Of a stretch of 64,000 bases of DNA, positions 41,843-51,846 are shown piece by piece. Source of the stretch: Mesorhizobium sp. NZP2298. Its GTDB lineage: Bacteria > Pseudomonadota > Alphaproteobacteria > Rhizobiales > Rhizobiaceae. Numbering within the stretch: position 1 is the first letter of the stretch; the number at the start of each line of letters is the position of its first letter. Under the pieces are notes generated by a model. The model did not search any database. It was not told the DNA's origin and was given only the letters and a program-made list of their open reading frames with translations. A program made the position numbers and the translations under genes. The stretch is from contig NZ_CP033365.1 in NCBI RefSeq assembly GCF_013170825.1, forward strand, positions 3,360,001-3,424,000. Reading direction: 5' to 3'.

Positions 41843-43925
41843 CGAACACTTTCACGCTGGCCGCTCGCCCGGCCGCGTCGATCACCGTCAACGTCGAATA
41901 GCCCGCGCCATCGGGCAGCCAGGTCGCGGTGCGGCGTCGATCGATGCCAGTGAGCGGCTTGCCGTTGGCCAGCCAGCGAAACGGCGCGCGGCCGCCTTGC
42001 AGTTTCAGCACCAGCGGCGAGGCATCGGGCGAATTCGTGGCGAGATCGACACGGGCGCCGTCCGGCGGGAAGATGATGGTTGGGGCGGGCTCGGTCGGTG
42101 TCGCCTGCACCAGCCCGTCGGCACCGGCGCCGAAGCGGGCGAGTGTCACCGGCAGATCCTCGCGCTTGGGGGTGAAGGCGCCAGGCGGCTTGCCCGGCAG
42201 CGGCACGGTGGCGAGGCCGGAGCGGACAAAGCCCTCGAACAGGATCGGGGCCGCCGAGACATAGCCGGAGAGGCCCGGCACGGCGCTGGCATCGGGACGG
42301 CCAACCCAGACGCCCAGCACATAGCGGCCGTCGAAGCCGACCGACCATGCGTCGCGGTAGCCGTAGGACGTGCCGGTCTTGTAGGCGATGCCGCGCTGCA
42401 GGGCGCCTTCCGGCGGTTTCACGCCCGACAATATGTCGATGATCTGCCAGTTGGCCTGGTCGTTGAGGATGGTGGCGGTGGTGCGTTCGGCATTGGCGGG
42501 CTCGGTGCCGTCATGCAGCGTGTGCGTCTTGCCGCCATTGGCGAGGCCCGTATAGAGTTGCACGAGATCGCGCAGCGTGACGCCAACGCCGCCAAGGCCG
42601 ATGGCCAGGCCGGGCGCCTCGTTGACCGGCAGGATCGGATTGACGCCGGCCTGGCGGAAGCGCGCTGTGAGCCGCGCCGGGCCGACCGCGTCGAGCACGC
42701 GGATCGCCGGCACGTTGAGCGACAGTTGCAGCGCCTGGCGGACGCTGACATCGCCCTGGTAGCCCATGTCGAAGTTCTTGGGCCTGTAGCCGCCGAAATC
42801 GACCGGGCTGTCCTCGATCAGCGTTTCCTGCGCCACCAGTCCCTGCTCGAAGGCGAGGCCATAGATGAACGGCTTCAGCGTGGAGCCGGGCGAACGCACG
42901 ATCTTGGTCATGTCGATCCAGCCGGAGCGGCTGGAATCGAAGAAATTGGCCGAGCCGACTTCGCCAAGGATGTCGCCGGTTCGGGAATCGGCCAGCACCA
43001 TGGCGACGGAGAGGCGCGGCCCGAGCTTGGTGGCGGCGTCGCGCGCCACCTGCTCCAATCCTTGCTGGACGCTTTTGCGGATCGTCAGCTTGAGCGGCTG
43101 GCCGGGAACGGCCCTGGGCAGCATCGCATAGGCGGCGTGCGGGGCAAGTGCCGGCAGAGTGCGGCGCAGGCCAGACACGTCGTCGAGGGCGGCGCGTGCC
43201 GCCTCGCGTTCGCCGATCAGGCCCGAGGACACCATGCGGGTCAGCACCCGGTCGCGGGCGGCGTGGGCGATTTCGAGATTGCGGTCGGGCCGGCGCTTTT
43301 CCGGCAATTGGGGCAGCGCCACGAGCAAGGCGGCTTCGGAGACGGTGAGCCGCTTCGGCTCCTTGCCGAAATAGGCGAGCGAAGCGGCGCGCACGCCTTC
43401 CAGGTTGCCGCCATAGGGCGCCAGTGTCAGATAACGTTCGAGGATCTCGCGCTTGGACAGCCGCCGCTCGATCTGGATGGCGCGCAGCATCTGCTTGACC
43501 TTGGAGCCGAGGGTGCGGCTTTCGCGCGGCTCGATCAGGCGCGCAAGCTGCATCGAGAGCGTCGAGCCGCCGGAGACGATGTGGCCGCTGGTTGCGAACT
43601 GGCCGGCGGCTCGGCAAAGCGCCAGCACGTCGACACCCTCATGGTCCCAGAAGCGCTTGTCCTCATAGGTGACCAGCATGTCGACGAACTGCTTGTCGAC
43701 CTGGTCGAGATGGGTTTCGAGCCGCCAGTAGCCGTCCGGCGTGGCGAAGGCGCGCAACAGCTGGCCATCGCGGTCCTGGACTTCCGTCGAGACGGTGAGC
43801 TCCGCCGGCAAGGGGGGAGGGAAGGCGCGGTCGAGTTCCCAAAGGGTAGCGGCGGAGACCGCGAGAATGCCGGCGCAGGAAGCTAGCGTTATGGCGGCGC
43901 GGCGAAGAAGTTTTCTTGAAAGCAT
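41835..43925 (-). CDS. pbpC: Penicillin-binding protein 1C
   Basis: A class A penicillin-binding protein of 696 residues. After a short cytoplasmic part and one membrane span comes the glycosyltransferase GT51 domain: TYEDKRFWDHEG with the catalytic Glu near 88, and GGSTLSMQLARL near 120. The transpeptidase follows: STLK near 346, a likely SLN, and KTGTS near 517. The C-terminal domain (IIFPPDGARVDLA onward) is the PBP1C-specific module. I start at the ATG at 43925; the ATG at 43940 would add five residues, and longer frames run into the repeat at 43953. It pairs with the alpha-2-macroglobulin gene upstream, as in many bacteria. Confidence 0.93.
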   Translation of the reverse strand: MLSRKLLRRAAITLASCAGILAVSAATLWELDRAFPPPLPAELTVSTEVQDRDGQLLRAFATPDGYWRLETHLDQVDKQFVDMLVTYEDKRFWDHEGVDVLALCRAAGQFATSGHIVSGGSTLSMQLARLIEPRESRTLGSKVKQMLRAIQIERRLSKREILERYLTLAPYGGNLEGVRAASLAYFGKEPKRLTVSEAALLVALPQLPEKRRPDRNLEIAHAARDRVLTRMVSSGLIGEREAARAALDDVSGLRRTLPALAPHAAYAMLPRAVPGQPLKLTIRKSVQQGLEQVARDAATKLGPRLSVAMVLADSRTGDILGEVGSANFFDSSRSGWIDMTKIVRSPGSTLKPFIYGLAFEQGLVAQETLIEDSPVDFGGYRPKNFDMGYQGDVSVRQALQLSLNVPAIRVLDAVGPARLTARFRQAGVNPILPVNEAPGLAIGLGGVGVTLRDLVQLYTGLANGGKTHTLHDGTEPANAERTTATILNDQANWQIIDILSGVKPPEGALQRGIAYKTGTSYGYRDAWSVGFDGRYVLGVWVGRPDASAVPGLSGYVSAAPILFEGFVRSGLATVPLPGKPPGAFTPKREDLPVTLARFGAGADGLVQATPTEPAPTIIFPPDGARVDLATNSPDASPLVLKLQGGRAPFRWLANGKPLTGIDRRRTATWLPDGAGYSTLTVIDAAGRAASVKVFVE

Positions 43926-43952
43926 GGCGCTGGCCCTCATTGCCCTGCCGGG

Positions 43953-44101
43953 CATTTCCCCCCGTATAGAGACGGGGAGAAATGGGCCTTCACTGAAGCT
44001 TTCGCCAATTTCCAAAGTTGCAGAATTGGTGCCGACGATCGGCACAGTCCCCTTCTCCCCGTCACTATACGGGGAGAAGGTGCCGGCAGGCGGATGAGGG
44101 A
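43953..44101. repeat. Two-hairpin intergenic repeat between pbpC and the macroglobulin gene
   Basis: Hairpin A pairs 43953-43965 with 43972-43984 (one mismatch, loop ATAGAG). Hairpin B pairs CCTTCTCCCCGT (44051-44062) perfectly with ACGGGGAGAAGG (44069-44080), loop CACTAT. Both share the CTCCCCGT core. The tail GGTGCCGGCAGGCGGATGAG is one I recall as recurrent in rhizobial intergenic DNA. It may act as an mRNA processing or stabilising element. Confidence 0.7.
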
Positions 44102-44137
44102 CAGTTCCATCGGCGTGTTCATCTTCGCCAAGGCACC

Positions 44138-47100
44138 TTACGGCGCCTTGATCTCCATCATGCCGGTGGCGGTCCGGGCCGAGAATTGCGGCCGGTACAT
44201 GTCTTCCACCGTTGCCGCCGGATGGGCATAGGTGCCCGGCGTCACGGCGCGCACGACATAGGCGAGCGTCAGATTGTGGTCGTGCTCGCCATCGGCCGGG
44301 TTGAACGCCGCGACGAAACGGTCGTCGCGGAATTCGAGATGCGCGGCGTCGGTCTGTGCCAGCCAGGAGAAGTTCGTCAATTGCGCGCTGGAAACCAGGC
44401 CGGGATTGTCGATCTCGAAGCCGGCGGGCAGGAGGTCGGTGACCAGCAGGCGCGACGGCCAGCTGTTCTGTTCGGTGACCTTGAGCACGACGACATAGCG
44501 TTCGTTCTGGGTGGCCTCGGTGACATTGGCTTCGGTGCCATCGAGCTTGTAGTAGGTACGGCTGATGGTGAAGCCATCACCGCCGGCCGGCAGGGGCTGG
44601 ATCGGCGACGCCACGGTGGTGACGACGGCCTGCAGCGGGGTCTTGCCGGTGTTGGCGATTTCGAGCGGGCTATCGACCAGCTCGGAGCCGTTGACCTGGT
44701 TGGAATAGCCGCCCGAATGCGGCGCGCCGTTGACGGTCAGAGTGATCGAATCATTGCCTTCCTTCAGCGCACGGGCCGCCAGCAGCATCCAGGAATCGTC
44801 CTGGGTGCTGGTCCAGCGCACTTCGGCGCGCTGCCTGGTCACCAGCTTGATCAGTTCAGGCACGACCGTCGAAACCGGCTTCGATTCCGCCGCCAGCGAC
44901 AGCATCGCCGCGCCGTCACGCAGCGCCGAGCCGTAGTCGGAGCGGTACCAGTCATAGTCGGTCTGCGACTTGGCGAGCTGCAGCGCGGTCTTGAACGTCG
45001 CTTCCGAGCGCTGGGTGTCGCCGTAGAGCGCAAGGCTCGCCGCCAGCTGGGCAACGGCCATCGGGCTCGTGAAGGCTTCGAGCTGGGTGTCCGCGTAGTA
45101 GCGCAGATCGCCGATCGAGGCCTTCTTGTTGCGGGCCAGAACGTAAAGGGCGTAGGCGATCTCGCTGCCGCGGTCCTGTACGCTCTGGTCGTAGCCGAGC
45201 GAGTTCTGCAGATTGCTCAGCGCCTGGTTCATGGCCAGAGCCGGCACGTCGTATTTCTGCTCGCGCGCCCTGGTCAGGAACTCGCTGACATAGGCGTCGA
45301 GCCACAGATCGCCGGAGCCCGGGCCCCAGAGGCCGAAGCTGCCGCTCGAGGATTGATAGCTCAGCACCTTGTAGATGGCATCCTGGATACGGCCGTGCAG
45401 GTCAGGGTCGCTTTCCATGCCGATGCCCGAGGCCATCTCGTTGACATAGAGAAGCGGCATGGCGCGGCTGGTGGTCTGTTCGGCGCAGCCATAGGGATAG
45501 CGGTCGAGCGTCATCAGGAGCGAGGGCACGTCGAAGGCTGCCGCCTGCGAAACGCCGACGCTGACGGAGGCGCCTTCGAGCAGGCTTGCCGCAAGCAGCT
45601 CCTTGTCGACGCGCAGCGCGCCGCCATTGCCCTTGAGGTCGACCACAAGGCGCGTGGTGACCGGCAATTGCGCCGGACGTACCGGCACATAGAGCGTCTG
45701 CTCGACCTTGGTGCCGTCGGCATGCGCCAGCTTGATGGTAAGCGAGGCATTGCCCGCCGTCTTCGCGATCAGCGGCACGGTCAGCGTCTGGCGCTTGCCC
45801 TGGGCGAGCGTCAGTTTCTGGGGCAGGGGCTTGTCGCCCGTCGACAGGTCGCCGGTCGTGTCGATCGAGAAGGCATAGTCGCCGGCCGGGCCGTCGGTGT
45901 CGGCCACGTCAAGCCGCATGACGGCGTTGTCGCCAGGCGCCAGGAAGCGCGGCAGACCGGCGGTGATGACTACCGGATCGCGCACGATCACATCGGACTG
46001 GGCATGGCCGACCGCTTCCTTGGTCCAGGCGACGGCCATGACGCGCACGGTGCCGTTGAACTGCGGAATGTCGAAGTCGATCCGCGCCTTGCCGTCGGCG
46101 TCGAGTTCGACCGGGCCGGAGAAGAAGGCGACCAGCTTCTCGGTCGGCGGGCTGCCTTGCGCCTGCATGTTGGCGCCGTCACCGCCGGTCCTGAGCTTGC
46201 CGGTGGTGCCGAGCGACCCATCGATCAGGCGGCCATAGATGTCGCGGATCTCCATGCCCAGCATGCGCTGGCCGAAGAACCAGTTCTCAGGGTCCGGCGC
46301 CTTGTAGTTGGTCAGGTTGAGGATGCCGACATCGACGGCGGCAACCATGACGTAGGCGTTCGTGCCCGGCTGCACGCCGGCCACGGAAACCGGGATAGAC
46401 AGCTGCTGGCGCGGCATCGTCTTGGCCGGCGGCGTCAAGGTGACCGCGAGCTTCTTCGAGCCCGGATCGACCGTCAGCCATTTCACGCCGATGGCGCGGG
46501 CCGGCATGCGCGTTTCCTGCGCATCGCCCGGCCGGAACAGGGTGGCCGTGACATAGGCGCCGGCACCCCAATCGTCGCCAACCGGAATATCGACGGTGCT
46601 GCCGCCGGCCGGCACGGTCGCCGTGATGGTCTTCAAGAGCTTGTCGGAACCGATATTGACCAGAAGTTCGCCGGCAAAATGCGGCGAGACTTTCAGCTTG
46701 GCCACTTCGCCCGCGGCATAGTTGTCCTTGTCGAGGGCGATCTCCAGTCCGTCAGGCGTTTCGGTGGTCGTCGAGGCGACATACCAGCCGGCGTCGAATT
46801 CATAGCTGGTCGCCGGCCCCTCGGGATCCGAGGTCTCGACCTCGAGCCGGTACTGGCCCCAGTCGACCGGCACGGAGACGGTGGCGTCGCCCTCGGCGTT
46901 GAGGTCGACCTGGCCATTGGCGATCGACTTGGTGAAGGTAACCGGCTCGTAGTTCCACGAATTGTTGGAGCGGTACCATTGGTAACTGCGTTCGACCTTG
47001 ACCAGCGTCCACTGCGCGCCCTTCAGTGCCTCGCGCTTGCCATCGGGGTCAACGGCGATCAGGCTGAACTTGGCCGTGCCGCCCTGCGGCACTTCACCAT

Positions 47101-49636
47101 CGGCGAAGTCCGGTCTAATGCCGATCATATGGCCTTGCGGGCGGATGCCGATGTTGAGCGAGCGTTCGATGGCGCGGCCACCGGTTTCGCGCATGCGCAC
47201 CGTCACCTTGCCGTCGACCAGCTTGGTGGTCGAGGGCAATTGGTCAACGGAGATCGGGAAGGTCGCCTTGCCGTCATCGCCAACGACGGGCAGGTTGGTG
47301 AGCGGCGTTACCGTCGGCTCCGCCGACTGCTCGTCGGCGAGACCGAAGGAAAAGTTGGGGAAGCGGTCCCAGTCGCGCGCGGTCGACAGCGTCAGTTCGC
47401 CTTCAAGCGCCAGGCCCGCCGCCGGCGCGCCATAGAGGAAGCGGCCGTCAATGTTGATGTTGGCGGTTTCGCCGCGCTCGATCTCCTGCTTGTCGGCCTT
47501 CATGTCGAATTCGATGCGATCCGGCACGAAGTCCTCGACCAGGAACATCTGGCTGGCGACCGCCGGCTGCTTTGGGTCGGTGTAGATCGACACCGACCAG
47601 GTGCCGCGCATGGCATTGGGTTCAAGCGGCAGGTCGACGGCATGGCCGCCGGCCGAAGCGCCGTCGCTGACGATGCGGCGGTCCTCGACGCCGTCGGGGC
47701 GCGAGAAGATGAAGGTCAGCGGCAGGTTCTCAACCGCTTTGGCGGCGCCATCGCGGGCAAGGGCGGCGACATGGACATCCTCGCCGGCGCGGTAGATACC
47801 GCGTTCGGTCCAGGCATAGACGTCGAGCGCGCCGGGTGCGGCGCGTCCGGTGACGCCACGGTCGGAGAGGTCGAAGCCGGCCTTGGACATGTCGAGGAAG
47901 ACGAAATCATTGTCGCCTTGCTTGGCCATCAGCACGGCCGGCACCATGCCGCCGTCGCCGCGTGTCAGGCCGGGGTTGAAGACGGCGTAGCCCTCGGCAT
48001 CCGACGTCGCGGTGCCGAGAACCTCGTTGTTCCTGGCAACCAGCGTCAGTTCGGCGCCGGCGATCGGCTTGGCCGAGCCCAGCGAACGGGCAAAGACATT
48101 GAGCCCATCCTGGCCGGTATAGGTCGACAGGCCGATGTCGGAGACGACGAACCACTGGGTGGCCAGCGAATTGTAGCTGTCGCTCTTGTCGTTGACGGCC
48201 TGGGCGGTCAGCACATAGACGCCCGGCTTGCGCTGCGGCAGCGCTTCGTCGACCGGGAAGGAGGTGGTGACTTCCTTGTTGAGGTCGTTGACGATGTCGA
48301 GCTGGCCCTGCCAGACCGGCGCGCCCATCTGCTCGGAAATGTTGGAGATGTCATAGCCGTCGAGCTGGTGCAGGAACTGGTAGCCCGACAGAAGCTGCGC
48401 CAGCGAACGGTCGCCGATGCGGTAGAGCTTCATTTCGGCGGCGTTCATGTTGACGGTAACGACCGGAATGCCGCGGCGCGCGCCGGCCGGCAGCACGAAA
48501 CTGTCACCGGTGAAGCGGGCGGACGGGGCGCGGTCCTGCACATAGATCGACAGCACCACGGGAGCGGCGGTCACTTCGCCGATCGCCGCCGGCAGGCCGG
48601 CGCGGAAGGTCACCTCGTAATGCTGGCCGTGTTCGAGCCCTTCGACGCAGATCTGCTTGTCCTTGGCCTCGACGCCCTTCGGCGGCGCGTTGTCGACGGT
48701 GACAAACTGCGCATAGTCGACGCCGGTCTTGACCAGATCCTCGGAGAATTGCGCGCAGATGCGCGGCGCGCTGGTGTCGGCATCGACGCTGTGGTCGATG
48801 ACGCGGAAACCCTTGCGAGCCTTCAGATCGGCATAGTCGGCCTGGACGGCGGGGGACGTTACGAGCGCAAGGCTTGCCTCATAGGCCTGCAGGGCAGGCC
48901 GATAGAGATCGCGCTTGTCGAGGCCGGCGCCGAGCAGCGCCAGCACATCGGCGCGGGTCTTGGTGGTGCGCAAAAGCTTGTAGGCGTTGAAGGCGGCCGA
49001 AGTGGCGTTCATCGGCAAGGTAGACGCTTCGGAGGTGTTGGCGGCGGGCTGCACGGCCAGCGTTTCGCGCGCCAGATTGAGCCAGAGCTGGCCATCATCG
49101 GGCATTACCGAGACCGCGGCCTCGTATTTCTGCATGGCGGAACGATGGTCGCCGGTCAGCACGGCCTGCTCGGCCGCGTTGATCAGGGCCGCCATGCCTT
49201 CGGTCGGCTTGTCATAGGCCGGGCCAAGCAGCCTGTTGCGGTATTGCTGCGCCTGATCGGCCATCCAGTTGGGGAAGAAGGCGAGTTCCGGCGGCGCGCC
49301 GATATCCGGATCGCCGTCAATGTTGACGATCTTGCCGGCAACTGCTCCGTTGAAGGGCTTCAGCTGGTTGTAGTCGGATTTGAGGAAGCACCATTTGGCC
49401 TTGGTGTTGTAAGTGAAGGCGCGGCAGGCCGGGTCGCCAAGGCATGTTGTCTTGCACTGGTCGAGGGTGACATTCTGGTCGGATCGCAGATCGAAGCCGA
49501 AATAATCGGAATTGTCGGTCGTTGCGATTCGCCGGGCCTCGGCCGCTTGCGCGATGCCGTTCCAGGCCAAGGCATTGGCCCAGGCGAAGAAAAGAAGGAT
49601 CAGAATCGACAGACCACGAGCCGTGCGCATTGCCAT
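44138..49636 (-). CDS. Alpha-2-macroglobulin family protein with N-terminal PAN-like domain
   Basis: A 1832-residue envelope protein of the bacterial alpha-2-macroglobulin (YfhM) type, which traps proteases through a reactive thioester. A signal peptide covers about residues 1-33; no lipobox Cys follows, so it is probably soluble periplasmic rather than a lipoprotein. Residues about 36-95 hold a PAN/apple-like domain with C61, C65, C71 and C83. Then come macroglobulin domains, and near residue 1380 the thioester motif YPYGCAEQTTS (CxEQ). Partnership with PBP1C just downstream is the classic arrangement, in which repair of the wall after attack has been proposed. Confidence 0.93.
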   Translation of the reverse strand: MAMRTARGLSILILLFFAWANALAWNGIAQAAEARRIATTDNSDYFGFDLRSDQNVTLDQCKTTCLGDPACRAFTYNTKAKWCFLKSDYNQLKPFNGAVAGKIVNIDGDPDIGAPPELAFFPNWMADQAQQYRNRLLGPAYDKPTEGMAALINAAEQAVLTGDHRSAMQKYEAAVSVMPDDGQLWLNLARETLAVQPAANTSEASTLPMNATSAAFNAYKLLRTTKTRADVLALLGAGLDKRDLYRPALQAYEASLALVTSPAVQADYADLKARKGFRVIDHSVDADTSAPRICAQFSEDLVKTGVDYAQFVTVDNAPPKGVEAKDKQICVEGLEHGQHYEVTFRAGLPAAIGEVTAAPVVLSIYVQDRAPSARFTGDSFVLPAGARRGIPVVTVNMNAAEMKLYRIGDRSLAQLLSGYQFLHQLDGYDISNISEQMGAPVWQGQLDIVNDLNKEVTTSFPVDEALPQRKPGVYVLTAQAVNDKSDSYNSLATQWFVVSDIGLSTYTGQDGLNVFARSLGSAKPIAGAELTLVARNNEVLGTATSDAEGYAVFNPGLTRGDGGMVPAVLMAKQGDNDFVFLDMSKAGFDLSDRGVTGRAAPGALDVYAWTERGIYRAGEDVHVAALARDGAAKAVENLPLTFIFSRPDGVEDRRIVSDGASAGGHAVDLPLEPNAMRGTWSVSIYTDPKQPAVASQMFLVEDFVPDRIEFDMKADKQEIERGETANINIDGRFLYGAPAAGLALEGELTLSTARDWDRFPNFSFGLADEQSAEPTVTPLTNLPVVGDDGKATFPISVDQLPSTTKLVDGKVTVRMRETGGRAIERSLNIGIRPQGHMIGIRPDFADGEVPQGGTAKFSLIAVDPDGKREALKGAQWTLVKVERSYQWYRSNNSWNYEPVTFTKSIANGQVDLNAEGDATVSVPVDWGQYRLEVETSDPEGPATSYEFDAGWYVASTTTETPDGLEIALDKDNYAAGEVAKLKVSPHFAGELLVNIGSDKLLKTITATVPAGGSTVDIPVGDDWGAGAYVTATLFRPGDAQETRMPARAIGVKWLTVDPGSKKLAVTLTPPAKTMPRQQLSIPVSVAGVQPGTNAYVMVAAVDVGILNLTNYKAPDPENWFFGQRMLGMEIRDIYGRLIDGSLGTTGKLRTGGDGANMQAQGSPPTEKLVAFFSGPVELDADGKARIDFDIPQFNGTVRVMAVAWTKEAVGHAQSDVIVRDPVVITAGLPRFLAPGDNAVMRLDVADTDGPAGDYAFSIDTTGDLSTGDKPLPQKLTLAQGKRQTLTVPLIAKTAGNASLTIKLAHADGTKVEQTLYVPVRPAQLPVTTRLVVDLKGNGGALRVDKELLAASLLEGASVSVGVSQAAAFDVPSLLMTLDRYPYGCAEQTTSRAMPLLYVNEMASGIGMESDPDLHGRIQDAIYKVLSYQSSSGSFGLWGPGSGDLWLDAYVSEFLTRAREQKYDVPALAMNQALSNLQNSLGYDQSVQDRGSEIAYALYVLARNKKASIGDLRYYADTQLEAFTSPMAVAQLAASLALYGDTQRSEATFKTALQLAKSQTDYDWYRSDYGSALRDGAAMLSLAAESKPVSTVVPELIKLVTRQRAEVRWTSTQDDSWMLLAARALKEGNDSITLTVNGAPHSGGYSNQVNGSELVDSPLEIANTGKTPLQAVVTTVASPIQPLPAGGDGFTISRTYYKLDGTEANVTEATQNERYVVVLKVTEQNSWPSRLLVTDLLPAGFEIDNPGLVSSAQLTNFSWLAQTDAAHLEFRDDRFVAAFNPADGEHDHNLTLAYVVRAVTPGTYAHPAATVEDMYRPQFSARTATGMMEIKAP

Positions 49637-49916
49637 AACACCCTCCAGACAATTGCAGACGTCCGGGCATGTTCAAGCTTCAGTCGAGCTTGTCAACGCG
49701 CGGACGCGGCAGGTTCCGCCTGCCAACGGTTTATTTTCCGGCCAAGGACCGGTATGCGGACAGTAACCTCCATAGGGCGGGGGATCACGCTTTCTTGCGG
49801 AAACGCAGAAGGTGTGAATTCCAAGCCCGTCCTATTTCAGACAATTGGATTGTGGCCCCTTTACGTGCGCTTCAGAACTTCATTCCAATTTTAGTTTTGT
49901 AACCTAGGTTGTCTTA

Positions 49917-51845
49917 ATGCCAGCGCATGAAAAGCAGATGTCAGGAGGGACCGCGCCAGGGCGCGTTCTTTCGCGCGCCCTGCTTTTGGCCATGATCTGC
50001 TCGACCGCGCTGGTCGCCGAATCAAGGTCCGCGGCTGCGTTCGAACTTTTCGGCATCAAGCTGTGGGGGTCGTCCAACGACGAGGACGCCGACATTGTCG
50101 ACCCGCTGCGCTATGCCGTGACCATCACAGCGCCCGATGCGGACAAGGATCTTGTCAAGAAGCTCGAGAACGCCTCGGCGCTGAAGGGCGACGAGGACCG
50201 GCCGGTCTCCGGCTCGCTCGGGCTGATGGCGAAGGCGCGCAGCGACCGCGAACAGCTGGTTGCCGCGCTTTACGCCGATGCCCGCTACGAAGGCGTGGTC
50301 ACCATCACCATCGACGGCAAGTCGCTCGACGAATTGCCGCCGGACGCCGAATTCAAGGGCCCGCAGCCGATTCCAGTGGCGATCAATATCGCGACCGGCC
50401 CCAAGTTCACCCTCGGCGATATCAGGCTGGAAGGGGACGCGGCAGGGCTGATGAGCGCCGACTACGGCCTGATATCGGGCGGCGACGCGGGATCGGGGGC
50501 GGTGCTCAAGGCCGAGGCGCTGATCGTGCGCACGTTGAAAGAACAGGGCCGGCCGCTCGCCAAGGTGACCGACCGGCAGATCGTCGCCGACCATGCCACC
50601 TCGACGCTCGACGTGACGCTGACGGTCGCGGCAGGCCCCGTCGCCGGCTACGGCGCGACAACGGTGGAAGGCACCGAGAAGGTCGACCGCGACTTCACCG
50701 AATACATGACCGGGCTGAAGCGTGGCCGGCAGTACTCGCCGCAGGAGATCAGCGATGCGCGTGACAGGCTGCTGGCGCTCGAGGTTTTCAACAGCGTGAC
50801 CTTCAAGGAGGCCGACAAGCTCGATGCCGACGGCAACATTCCGATCGGCGTCCAGGTCAGCGAGCGCAAGCCGCGCTATTTCGGCCTGGGCGGCACCTTC
50901 TCGAACACGGAAGGCCTCGGCCTGGAAGGCTATTGGGGGCACCGCAACCTGTTTGGTCACGCGGAAAAGCTGCGCATCGATGGCGCCATCAGCGGTATCG
51001 GCAGCAACAATCTGTCCGATCTGAACTACAATGCCGGCATCATGTTCGAGAAACCCGGCGTGATCGGGCCGGCGTCGAAGTTCTTTGCCAGCGTGAAGAC
51101 CGTACTCGAGCATCCCGACGCCTACGACCATTTCTCGGTCAAGGGCAGCACCGGCCTGTCCTATGAACTCGACAAGAAGCAGACCGTCTCGGCGGAGGTG
51201 GCGCTCGACTATTCCAGGATCACGGATGCGTTCGGCAAGCACACCTACCTGATCGCCAGCGTTCCGCTGCAATATGTCTATGACAACAGGGATAGCAGGC
51301 TGAACCCGACCAGGGGCTTCCGGGTTCTGGCCTATGCCGAGCCGAGCTACGACATTATGAGCGGGGCCGCCTTCCTCAAGCTGAAGGGGGAGGGGTCGGC
51401 CTATCAGTCGCTGGATACGGCCTCGAAGTTCGTACTGGCCGAGCGTGTCGCCGTCGGCTCGATCGTCGGCACGGGGCTTGAAAACGTTCCAGCCGACCGG
51501 CGCTTCTACTCCGGCGGCGGCGGCTCGGTGCGCGGCTATGCCTATCAGGGCATCGGCCCGAAAGACTTCACTGGCCAGCCGATCGGCGGCCTGTCCTTCT
51601 TCGAGACCTCGGTGGAGATGCGCATCGCCGTCACCGACACGATCGGCATCGTGCCGTTCGTCGATGCCGGCACGGTGTCGACCAAGTCAGTTCCCAACTT
51701 CTCCGACGTCAAGGTCGGCGCCGGCGTCGGCCTGCGCTATGTGACGCCATTCGGGCCGCTACGCATCGATGCCGCCGTGCCGCTCAACCGCGATCCCAGC
51801 GATCCGCATTTCGGCATCTATGCCGGCATCGGGCAGGCGTTTTGA
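49917..51845 (+). CDS. tamA: Autotransporter assembly factor TamA (BamA family)
   Basis: A 642-residue outer-membrane protein of the Omp85 family. After a signal segment (LLLAMICSTALVAESRSAAA) come POTRA-like domains, including GPKFTLGDIRLEGDAAGLMS and AGPVAGYGATTVEGTEKVDR. The C-terminal barrel is seen in FSNTEGLGLEGYWGHRNLFG, PTRGFRVLAYAEPSYD, SGGGGSVRGYAYQGIGP (the conserved lid-lock loop) and the terminal FGIYAGIGQAF ending in Phe. The start at 49917 is uncertain; the ATG at 49938 is also possible, and neither has a good ribosome site. It is followed by tamB after 1 base, its usual partner. The 280 bp before it (49637-49916) form a divergent promoter region with no site I can name. Confidence 0.93.
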   Translation: MPAHEKQMSGGTAPGRVLSRALLLAMICSTALVAESRSAAAFELFGIKLWGSSNDEDADIVDPLRYAVTITAPDADKDLVKKLENASALKGDEDRPVSGSLGLMAKARSDREQLVAALYADARYEGVVTITIDGKSLDELPPDAEFKGPQPIPVAINIATGPKFTLGDIRLEGDAAGLMSADYGLISGGDAGSGAVLKAEALIVRTLKEQGRPLAKVTDRQIVADHATSTLDVTLTVAAGPVAGYGATTVEGTEKVDRDFTEYMTGLKRGRQYSPQEISDARDRLLALEVFNSVTFKEADKLDADGNIPIGVQVSERKPRYFGLGGTFSNTEGLGLEGYWGHRNLFGHAEKLRIDGAISGIGSNNLSDLNYNAGIMFEKPGVIGPASKFFASVKTVLEHPDAYDHFSVKGSTGLSYELDKKQTVSAEVALDYSRITDAFGKHTYLIASVPLQYVYDNRDSRLNPTRGFRVLAYAEPSYDIMSGAAFLKLKGEGSAYQSLDTASKFVLAERVAVGSIVGTGLENVPADRRFYSGGGGSVRGYAYQGIGPKDFTGQPIGGLSFFETSVEMRIAVTDTIGIVPFVDAGTVSTKSVPNFSDVKVGAGVGLRYVTPFGPLRIDAAVPLNRDPSDPHFGIYAGIGQAF

Positions 51846-51846
51846 C

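Noticed and set aside
41997..43886. A 629-residue plus-strand frame opposite pbpC
   Set aside because: All PBP1C catalytic motifs are on the minus strand; this frame has none.
44018..49894. A 1958-residue open frame on the plus strand opposite the macroglobulin gene
   Set aside because: It mirrors the macroglobulin gene codon for codon, is rich in Arg, Gly, Asp and His as expected from antisense of GC-rich DNA, and shows no known motif. The minus-strand gene has a signal peptide, thioester and family motifs.
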